Positions 29,181 through 38,939 of a DNA stretch of 64,000 bases are shown here, piece after piece. This DNA comes from Sabellastarte sp. h YS-2021. Taxonomy: Eukaryota; Annelida; Polychaeta; Sabellida; Sabellidae. The notes beneath the pieces were generated by a model. The model was not told the origin of the DNA and ran no database searches. It saw nothing but the letters and a program-made list of their open reading frames with translations. The stretch covers positions 27,711,464-27,775,463 of the forward strand of contig OZ024929.1 of the NCBI GenBank assembly GCA_964017235.1. Direction: 5' to 3'. The position numbers and the translations under genes were made by a program. Position 1 is the stretch's first letter. Every line of letters starts with the position of its first letter.

Positions 29181-29570
29181 CTTAATTTTAGCAAATTTTT
29201 TATCAACCAAAAAACAATCCCCCATCAATCAGTCAATTATGGCCCATTTGATCCCGATATCAACTGGCACCTAGATTCTTATGTCAGGAATATGCATACC
29301 AAATTTGGTTGACCCACACCCAGTACTTTATGAGAAAATCTGGTGAAAAGGAAGTAAATTTTTTTTAATTTTTGATCATGTGACCTTGATAAAGGTCAAA
29401 TTTATGCCTGTCAAAAAATTTTCCCACACCTATGGAAGATAACTGCCAAATATCATTTGGATAGGCCTAATATCAAGGGAGATATTAAAGGGAAACGATA
29501 ATGTGGCAGCTGCTGACTGAAAACTGGGGGTGAAAACAATAAGCGTCCCCTTTTCAAGGGACGCTTAGTT
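29181..29570 (+). repeat. Hairpin-ended repeat tail, AAGCGTCCC family, copy 2
   Basis: Follows the 148-bp array. Shares TTTTTGATCATGTGACCTTG and following text with 9441-9790. The hairpin at 29541-29566 has arms AAGCGTCCC / GGGACGCTT (9 bp perfect) and is followed by AGTTAGA. Compared with copy 1 the arms are intact here. Confidence 0.8.
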
Positions 29571-30545
29571 AGATTTCTAATTGTGTTGCTCGGCCAATTT
29601 ATATTAGGACTTAGAAATAATTTAACTTTACAAAATTGATACAAATATCTTGAATTCTCTGAAGTCTTTCGACTTTCATGAATTGTGACGTGGCCACAAT
29701 TACTGTCTATCTTTTTTTGCAGTTTTGGCATGGCCACAATGTCCATCTGTCTTTTACAGAAGTTAAGTGCCGATGGGCTACGTTAGTACTGGGGGTTGTA
29801 AAACTCGGACTTCTGTCCAACTTGGAATTCTACTTGGACAAAGCGGCGATATCGGCAATGGGATTGGGGGGGGCAGCAGCGATGGAGGGGATATTGCAAC
29901 AAAACCGCCACCCATCATGGCTTTCCCCAAGGCAAGTGGTGATGGCCAGCATGTCCTTTATTTATAAAATATTGCTTATGTTGGATGTTGGTGTACAACT
30001 TCACAATGGGATCTCTTTCTATCAATAAAATAGTGCTAAAAACCCCTGACTGGGGCCTCACATTTCCTCAAGTAACTAAAGACAGTGGGATGGCCTGGAT
30101 GTCTTCCATTTCAAAACAGCACTTTTCCTTAGATTAAATGCATTAAACTAAGGATATATGTCACCAATAGTATAGTTTGAATAGAAAAGAAAGGTCACAT
30201 AACACAGAAAACCACTGTGGTTATTTGATAATCTTGGACTTAGCTAAGGCACCCTTTGTGAATGCGGTTTTAAGACAAAACTTAGCTGAGACAAAAGTTT
30301 TAACTTTAAGACTGGATTTAAGCCTACGACCTGGCTAAGTCTAAGACCTTTCGTGAATACCTGGGGTTTTGTAGCAATATTTTCTAAAGAAAAAATATCA
30401 TGGCCATCGCTGCATGCCTTGGACAACAAGACCACTGCCGTGGTATGATCTCCTGTCCCAATTCATCAAAAAGTAGGTGAACAACATATTTAACCTAGCA
30501 TTGGGGATTAACAACACACAAAACACAGGGTAGTACATACAGCGA
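29571..30545. other. Unclassified; diverged repeat fragments
   Basis: 29700-30030 holds an inverted copy of the GGCCATCGCCACTTGCCTTG-type repeat seen at 42200-42620. 30345-30425 holds a direct copy. 30427-30500 matches the leader of the 133-bp element (14735-14810). No convincing gene; the open frame at 29678-30028 lies in repeat DNA. Confidence 0.5.
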
Positions 30546-30546
30546 A

Positions 30547-31380
30547 ATGGTCGCAGATATGATGAAACCATCATACTTGAAATGTGTTCCTCAAGGACTA
30601 ATTTACACTATGCTAAGTAGAGCCAAAACAAGTAGGGGAATAAAAATCTGCAATTTCAACCCAAGCCATATAAAAGTAAACGCAGGTGCTCTTGAAGAAA
30701 TGAAACGGATGGAAGCTGAATCTAAATTACAATGGATTTCTCCAATTGAAAAAATAGCAAGGGAAAATGCCTTTATTTTGGGTTGCCTAAATATAAGATC
30801 TCTGAAAATGCATCTGCAAGATTTAAAGAGTGATCCATCAGTTAAACTGTTAGATGCTATATGTTTAACGGAAACACATATTTCTAAAATAGCATCACAT
30901 AAGAAATTTGAAATGGATAATTACATATTAACGTGTAGTAAGTCAGTTCATGGTACAGGTATTTATATCAAACGGGACACCAAATGTTGTGAGAAGAAAT
31001 TCCATGCAATTAACATAGAATGTACATGTGTGATAATCGAAGCGAATGAAGGAACCTTTGCTCTAGTGACTGTTTACAGATCTCCTAAAGACAGCATAAA
31101 AACTTTTTTGGAAGAAGTTGAAAAGCTTATAGTGCAATTGAAAGAAGATATGTATGAGATAATCATTTGTGGTGACTTTAACTTTGATTTATATAATCTT
31201 AATAAAGCTACATCACTTTTGCAGAGGTATTCTTTGAAGCAATACATAAGTGAACCCAGTCATATATGTGGTGGTATTCTTGACCTTGTGTTTGCAACCG
31301 AAAGTTTAAAATTAACAACAAGTCAAATGCCGCTTTACTACAGTGACCACCAATTTATTTTCTTCTCTGTATCTATATAG
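30547..31380 (+). pseudogene. Helitron/Helentron remnant: PIF1-helicase C-terminus joined to AP endonuclease
   Basis: 277 codons open to a TAG at 31378-31380. Residues ~15-55 read GLIYTMLSRAKTSRGIKICN then FNPSHIKVNAGALEEM. This is helicase motif VI (Y-x-x-LSR) and the following strand, as at the end of PIF1-type helicases of Helitrons. Residues ~75-277 form an exonuclease-endonuclease-phosphatase domain: GCLNIRSLKMHL, CLTETHISK, GTGIYIKRD, VTVYRSPKD, IICGDFNFDLYN, LDLVFATES and YYSDHQFIFFS. Helentron-type Helitrons of animals carry such an endonuclease behind the helicase. Rep and most of the helicase are missing upstream, so this is a 5'-truncated copy. Confidence 0.85.
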
Positions 31381-31804
31381 ATGTATATGTATGTATTTTC
31401 TTAATATTACACAGTAATCATTTAATATTGATAGAACGATTGATTTAATGTACAAGCAACATTTACAGTTTCGTTATGTTATAATTAGTTTGAAATGTAA
31501 TGTCACAAATAAATAATTGTTGACATTATCAATGTTTTCCAGGTTCTATACACGATACAATTAAATATCGTCAGTAAAAGCAAATTACAACTAGAAATAG
31601 GCCGCCCTGTTGATAGTAGATGCGAATAGAAACATGATAGCATAGAAGAACACACATTACCATGTGTAATGTCCACCCATGAACCTTTTGCCCAAATTGT
31701 ACAGTAGTCTTACAAGACCCTGTTTCATTTGTAAAATATATCAATGATGCTTAAATATTTGTTAGTGTAGATGTAAATTATTTCAGCTTCATGCCTTTTT
31801 GCAT
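31381..31804. other. 3' flank of the Helentron remnant
   Basis: AT-rich, with an AATAAA at about 31508. No terminal hairpin can be seen here. The next recognisable sequence is the first diverged satellite monomer. Confidence 0.4.
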
Positions 31805-34800
31805 TGGTTGGGTTGAAAATTTTGACGAAATCACTCTATCTTGCACGGTTAAGAAGATAGAAGCAAATTCCTGTTTTTCTATTTTTGGCAAAAATTTGAA
31901 AATTCAAAATGGCCGCCATTTTTGGGAAAAGGAAAAGTACATTTCTTAGATACCCTATGGGTCGAAAATTTCAACGAAATAACTCTATTTTGCACGGTTA
32001 AGGCCAGTTCGTGTTTTTCCATTTTGGGCAAAAATTCGAAAATTCAAAATGGCTGCCATTTTTGGGGAGGGGAAAATTTTTTGAAAATTGCAAAGATTAC
32101 ATTCCTTAGATACCCTGTGGGTTGAAAATTTCGACGAAATCGCTCTATCTCGCATGGTTAAGGAGATAGAAGCAAATTTGTGTTTTGCCATTTTTGACAA
32201 AAATTTGAAAATTCAAAATGGCCGCCATTTTAGGGGAGGGGAAATTTTTTTTTAAATTGCCAAGAATACAATGCTGAAATACCTGTGGGTCGAAAATTTT
32301 GACGAAATTGCTCTATCTCGCACGGTTAAGGAGATAGAAGCAAATTTGTATTTTGCCATTTTTGGCAAAAATTCGAAAATTCAAAATGGCCGCCATTTTT
32401 GGGGAGGGGAAAATTTTTTTTAAATTACCAAGAGTACAATGCTCAGATACCCTGTGGGTCGAAAATTTCGACGAAATCGCTCTATCTGGCACGGTTAAGG
32501 AGATAGAAGCAAATTTGTGTTTTGCCATTTTTGGCAAAAATTCGAAAATTCAAAATGGCCGCCATTTTTGGGGAGGGGAAAATTTTTTGAAAATAGCAAA
32601 GATTGCATTCCTTAGATACCCTGTGGGTCAAAAATTTCGACGAAATCGCTCTATCTCGCACGGTTAAGGAGATAGAAGCAAATTTGTGTTTTGCCATTTT
32701 TGGCAAAAATTCGAAAATTCAAAATGGCCGCCATTTTTGGGGAGGGCAAAATTTTGTAAAAATTACCAAGAGTACAATGCTCAGATACCCTGTGGGTCGA
32801 AAATTTTGACGAAATCGCTCTATCTCGCACGGTTAAGGAGATAGAAGCAGATTGGTGTTTTGCCATTTTTGGCAAAAATTCGAAAATTCAAAATGGCCGC
32901 CATTTTTGGGGAGGGGAAAATTTTTGGAAAATTGCAAATATTGCATTCCTTAGATAATCTGTGGGTCGAAAATTTCGACGAAATCGCTCTATCTCGCACG
33001 GTTAAGGAGATAGAAGCAAATTTGTGTTTTGCCATTTTTGGCAAAAATTCGAAAATTCAAAATGGCCGCCATTTTTGGGGAGGGGAAAATTTTTGGAAAA
33101 TTGCAAAGATTGCATTCCTTAGATACCCTGTGCGTCGAAAATTTCGACGAAATCGCTCTATCTCGCACGGTTAAGGAGATAGAAGCAAATTTGTGTTTTG
33201 CCATTTTTGGCAAAAATTCGAAAATTCAAAATGGCTGCCATTTTTGGGGAGGGGAAAATTTTTTTTTAATTACCAAGAGTACAATGCTCAGATACCCTGT
33301 GGGTCGAAAATTTCGACGAAATCGCTCTATCTCGCACGGTTAAGGAGATAGAAGCAAATTTGTGTTTTGCCATTTTTGGCAAAAATTCGAAAATTCAAAA
33401 TGGCCGCCATTTTTGGGGAGGGCAAAATTTTGTAAAAATTACCAAGAGTACAATGCTCAGATACCCTGTGGGTCGAAAATTTTGACGAAATCGCTCTATC
33501 TCGCACGGTTAAGGAGATAGAAGCAGATTGGTGTTTTGCCATTTTTGGCAAAAATTCGAAAATTCAAAATGGCCGCCATTTTTGGGGAGGGGAAAATTTT
33601 TGGAAAATTGCAAATATTGCATTCCTTAGATAATCTGTGGGTCGAAAATTTCGACGAAATCGCTCTATCTCGCACGGTTAAGGAGATAGAAGCAAATTTG
33701 TGTTTTGCCATTTTTGGCAAAAATTCGAAAATTCAAAATGGCCGCCATTTTTGGGGAGGGGAAAATTTTTGGAAAATTGCAAAGATTGCATTCCTTAGAT
33801 ACCCTGTGGGTCAAAAATTTCGACGAAATCGCTCTATCTCGCACGGTTAAGGAGATAGAAGCAAATTTGTGTTTTGCCATTTTTGGCAAAAATTCGAAAA
33901 TTCAAAATGGCCGCCATTTTTGGGGAGGGGAAAATTTTTGGAAAATTGCAAAGATTGCATTCCTTAGATACCCTGTGCGTCGAAAATTTCGACGAAATCG
34001 CTCTATCTCGCACGGTTAAGGAGATAGAAGCAAATTTGTGTTTTGCCATTTTTGGCAAAAATTCGAAAATTCAAAATGGCTGCCATTTTTGGGGAGGGGA
34101 AAATTTTTTTTTAATTACCAAGAGTACAATGCTCAGATACCCTGTGGGTCGAAAATTTCGACGAAATCGCTCTATCTCGCACGGTTAAGGAGATAGAAGC
34201 AAATTTGTGTTTTGCCATTTTTGGCAAAAATTCGAAAATTCAAAATGGCCGCCATTTTTGGGGAGGGCAAAATTTTGTAAAAATTACCAAGAGTACAATG
34301 CTCAGTTACCCTGTGGGTCGAAAATTTTGACGAAATCGCTCTATCTCGCACGGTTAAGGAGATAGAAGCAGATTGGTGTTTTGCCATTTTTGGCAAAAAT
34401 TCGAAAATTCAAAATGGCCGCCATTTTTGGGGAGGGGAAAATTTTTGGAAAATTGCAAAGATTGCATTCCTTAGATACCCTGTGGGTCGAAAATTTCGAC
34501 GAAATCACTCTATCTCGCACGGTTAAGGAGATAGAAGCAAATTTGTGTTTTGCCATTTTTGGGAAAATTTTTGAGGGGAAAATTTTTTTTTAATTACCAA
34601 GAGTACAATGCTCAGATACCCTGTGGGTCGAAAATTTCGACGACATCGCTCTATCTCGCACGGTTAAGGAGATAGAAGCAAATTTGTGTTTTGCCATTTT
34701 TGGCAAAAATTCGAAAATTCAAATTGGCCGCCATTTTTGGGGAGGGGAAAATTTTTGGAAAATTGCAAAGATTGCATTGCTTAGATACCCTGTGCGTCGA

Positions 34801-37800
34801 AAATTTTGCCGAAATCGCTCTATCTCGCACGGTTAAGGAGATAGAAGCAAATTAGTGTTTTGCCATTTTTGGCAAAAATTCGAAAATTCAAAATGGCTGC
34901 CATTTTTGGGGAGGGCAAAATTTTTTTAAAATTACTAAGAGTACAATGCTCAGATACCCTGTGGGTCGAAAATTTTGACGAAATCGCTCTATCTCGCACG
35001 GTTAAGGAGATAGAAGCAGATTGGTGTTTTGCCATTTTTGGCAAAAATTCGAAAATTCAAAATGGCCGCCATTTTTGGGGAGGGGAAAATTTTTGGAAAA
35101 TTGCAAAGATTGCATTCCTTAGATACCCTGTGGGTCGAAAATTTCAACGAAATCGCTCTATCTCGCACGGTTAAGGAGATAGAAGCAAATTTGTGTTTTG
35201 CCATTTTTGGCAAAAATTCGAAAATTCAAAATGGCCGCCATTTTTGGGGAGGGGACAATTTTTTGAAAATAGCAAAGATTGCATTCCTTAGATACCCTGT
35301 GGGTCGAAAATTTCGACGAAATCGCTCTATCTCGCACGGTTAAGGAGATAGAAGCAAATTTGTGTTTTGCCATTTTTGGCAAAAATTCGAAAATTCAAAA
35401 TGGCCGCCATTTTTGGGGAGGGCAAAATTTTGTAAAAATTACCAAGAGTACAATGCTCAGATACCCTGTGGGTCGAAAATTTTGACGAAATCGCTCTATC
35501 TCGCACGGTTAAGGAGATAGAAGCAGATTGGTGTTTTGCCATTTTTGGCAAAAATTCGAAAATTCAAAATGGCCGCCATTTTTGGGGAGGGGAAAATTTT
35601 TGGAAAATTGCAAATATTGCATTCCTTAGATAATCTGTGGGTCGAAAATTTCGACGAAATCGCTCTATCTCGCACGGTTAAGGAGATAGAAGCAAATTTG
35701 TGTTTTGCCATTTTTGGCAAAAATTCGAAAATTCAAAATGGCCGCCATTTTTGGGGAGGGGAAAATTTTTGGAAAATTGCAAAGATTGCATTCCTTAGAT
35801 ACCCTGTGGGTCAAAAATTTCGACGAAATCGCTCTATCTCGCACGGTTAAGGAGATAGAAGCAAATTTGTGTTTTGCCATTTTTGGCAAAAATTCGAAAA
35901 TTCAAAATGGCCGCCATTTTTGGGGAGGGGAAAATTTTTGGAAAATTGCAAAGATTGCATTCCTTAGATACCCTGTGGGTCGAAAATTTCGACGAAATCG
36001 CTCTATCTCGCACGGTTAAGGAGATAGAAGCAAATTTGTGTTTTGCCATTTTTGGCAAAAATTCGAAAATTCAAAATGGCTGCCATTTTTGGGGAGGGGA
36101 AAATTTTTTTTTAATTACCAAGAGTACAATGCTCAGATACCCTGTGGGTCGAAAATTTCGACGAAATCGCTCTATCTCGCACGGTTAAGGAGATAGAAGC
36201 AAATTTGTGTTTTGCCATTTTTGGCAAAAATTCGAAAATTCAAAATGGCCGCCATTTTTGGGGAGGGCAAAATTTTGTAAAAATTACCAAGAGTACAATG
36301 CTCAGTTACCCTGTGGGTCGAAAATTTTGACGAAATCGCTCTATCTCGCACGGTTAAGGAGATAGAAGCAGATTGGTGTTTTGCCATTTTTGGCAAAAAT
36401 TCGAAAATTCAAAATGGCCGCCATTTTTGGGGAGGGGAAAATTTTTGGAAAATTGCAAAGATTGCATTCCTTAGATACCCTGTGGGTCGAAAATTTCGAC
36501 GAAATCACTCTATCTCGCACGGTTAAGGAGATAGAAGCAAATTTGTGTTTTGCCATTTTTGGGAAAATTTTTGAGGGGAAAATTTTTTTTTAATTACCAA
36601 GAGTACAATGCTCAGATACCCTGTGGGTCGAAAATTTCGACGACATCGCTCTATCTCGCACGGTTAAGGAGATAGAAGCAAATTTGTGTTTTGCCATTTT
36701 TGGCAAAAATTCGAAAATTCAAAATGGCCGCCATTTTTGGGGAGGGGAAAATTTTTGGAAAATTGCAAAGATTGCATTGCTTAGATACCCTGTGCGTCGA
36801 AAATTTTGCCGAAATCGCTCTATCTCGCACGGTTAAGGAGATAGAAGGAAATTAGTGTTTTGCCATTTTTGGCAAAAATTCGAAAATTCAAAATGGCTGC
36901 CATTTTTGGGGAGGGCAAAATTTTTTAAAAATTACTAAGAGTACAATGCTCAGATACCCTGTGGGTCGAAAATTTTGACGAAATCGCTCTATCTCGCACG
37001 GTTAAGGAGATAGAAGCAGATTGGTGTTTTGCCATTTTTGGCAAAAATTCGAAAATTCAAAATGGCCGCCATTTTTGGGGAGGGGAAAATTTTTGGAAAA
37101 TTGCAAAGATTGCATTCCTTAGATACCCTGTGGGTCGAAAATTTCAACGAAATCGCTCTATCTCGCACGGTTAAGGAGATAGAAGCAAATTTGTGTTTTG
37201 CCATTTTTGGCAAAAATTCGAAAATTCAAAATGGCCGCCATTTTTGGGGAGGGGACAATTTTTTGAAAATAGCAAAGATTGCATTCCTTAGATACCCTGT
37301 GGGTCGAAAATTTCGACGAAATCGCTCTATCTCGCACGGTTAAGGAGATAGAAGCAAATTTGTGTTTTGCCATTTTTGGCAAAAATTCGAAAATTCAAAA
37401 TGGCCGCCATTTTTGGGGAGGGCAAAATTTTGTAAAAATTACCAAGAGTACAATGCTCAGATACCCTTTGGGTCGAAAATTTTGACGAAATCGCTCTATC
37501 TCGCACGGTTAAGGAGATAGAAGCAGATTGGTGTTTTGCCATTTTTGGCAAAAATTCGAAAATTCAAAATGGCCGCCATTTTTGGGGAGGGGAAAATTTT
37601 TGGAAAATTGCAAATATTGCTTTCCTTAGATAATCTGTGGGTCGAAAATTTCGACGAAATCGCTCTATCTCGCACGGTTAAGGAGATAGAAGCAAATTTG
37701 TGTTTTGCCATTTTTGGCAAAAATTCGAAAATTCAAAATGGCCGCCATTTTTGGGGAGGGGAAAATTTTTTGAAAATTGTAAATATTACATTCCTTAGAT

Positions 37801-37860
37801 ACCCTGTGGGTCGAAAATTTCGACGAAATCGCTCTATCTCTTACGGTTTCTGAGATATTA
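31805..37860 (+). repeat. 169-bp satellite array (~36 monomers) with 2,000-bp higher-order repeat
   Basis: The unit contains CGAAATCGCTCTATCTCGCA, CGGTTAAGGAGATAGAAGCA, TTTTGCCATTTTTGGCAAAA and AAAATGGCCGCCATTTTTGG. The step is exactly 169 bp. Variants differ in the AT-rich end (TGGAAAATTGCAAAGATTGC versus TTACCAAGAGTACAATGCTC). A 12-unit block with one unit shortened by 28 bp makes a 2,000-bp repeat: 33327-35326, 35327-37326 and the start of a third to 37860. The first four units of the block also occur at 32651-33326. The edges (31805-32300, 37740-37860) are more diverged, as expected for an array evolving by unequal exchange. Confidence 0.96.
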
Positions 37861-38272
37861 GCAAATTACTCAAAAGTAGTACTGAAAATACACAATGAAG
37901 TACCTAAATGGCTATTACTCATGTACTGACAAAGCTATCAGTCCCAAATGCAATACCAAGCGAGCTATGGACATAACAATCTTGTATTCAAAATTGTAGT
38001 AAAATATCTTTAATTATTTTGGCTTAAATGCACGGAAACCAATGGGTACTGAAAATAGCTGTACTTAAGTATTACTCCGTAAGCAAAAGAGGTACAACAG
38101 CCAAAAGCAATCCCAAGCAAGCTACTGACCCAATAAGCCTGCATACCAAATTTGGTGACAATAGCTCTAATACTTTTCCTTTAAATGAGCGGAAACCATG
38201 CGTGACGCCGGACATCGGACGGCGAAAAAAGCAAAAATAATATATCCACCCCCCAGGGGGGTGGACATAATA
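37861..38272 (+). repeat. Tail of the 169-bp element with perfect 10-bp-arm hairpin
   Basis: Parallels 60-438: CAAAAGCAATCCCA, ACCAAATTTGGTGA, GACGCCGGACATCGGACGGC, AAGCAAAAATAATATA, then a hairpin at 38245-38265 with arms TCCACCCCCC / GGGGGGTGGA and a single A loop, followed by CATAATAAAA. It is the best-preserved hairpin of this family in the window. Confidence 0.85.
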
Positions 38273-38750
38273 AAAGGCAAATTAGCAATTATAAAGAATG
38301 AAACTTGTAAAAAGAAGAATCTGTTGCGTACACATCAAAGATGTTTGTTATTGAAATTAGAAATGTATTGTTCAGGACAATCATATTAACTTTAAGATGA
38401 AATCCAATAACATGAAAAGATTCCCTGCGTATGCTAAATAATGAAGAATAATAATAAATCTAATTATCATGGGCTTCAGCAATAGCTGTATTAAGTAATG
38501 TTGTGCATTTCATAAGTTTCTCTTTGTGGTTTAGTACTAATGAAATGGTTGAAAGATAAAAAGGAAATCAGTCAAAGTAATAATGGTTAATGACAGGAAC
38601 ATTTTTGAAATATCAAAACGAGGTACTTGATCAATATGTTTGTGCTATTTACTAAAAATTTACATTTCATAGTTGTTTTTAATGTTTTAATGTACTAATA
38701 AAATGTTTTTTTTTTGTACATTGTCTTTCTTTTGTCATTTATACATTCCA
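38273..38750. other. AT-rich sequence, no gene seen
   Basis: Nothing recognisable beyond short A/T runs. Confidence 0.4.
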
Positions 38751-38754
38751 TTAC

Positions 38755-38915
38755 TCACAGCATGGAATGTATACATTCAATAGTTCTGGCAACTGAATGT
38801 ACACATTCAATGGCAAATCATAGCATATACCCATTCAATGATTTGGCCATCGAATGGCCACATTCCAGAGTTAGAGCCACTGAATGTACATATTTCGCAG
38901 TTATGTACATGTAAG
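38755..38915 (+). repeat. ~31-bp diverged minisatellite (5 copies)
   Basis: Units start GAATGTA(T/C)ACATTCAAT, each a small palindrome (GAATGT...ACATTC), alternating with GGCAACT/GGCCATC/AGCCACT linkers. Confidence 0.65.
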
Positions 38916-38939
38916 ATATGCACTAAAAAGGTTTGGATA

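Noticed and set aside
29678..30028. 116-codon plus-strand frame with Gly/Ala-rich part
   Set aside because: It overlaps an inverted copy of a diverged repeat (also at 42.2-42.6 kb) and resembles no protein; an alternative frame is equally open.
31922..37853. Dozens of 70-105-codon open frames on both strands with near-identical proteins
   Set aside because: They are produced by the 169-bp satellite. The unit is not a multiple of three, frames rotate and both strands are open alike, so they are not genes.
31805..37860. Regular repeats that could be mistaken for a CRISPR array
   Set aside because: The whole 169-bp unit repeats; there are no unique spacers and no cas genes, and the genome is eukaryotic.
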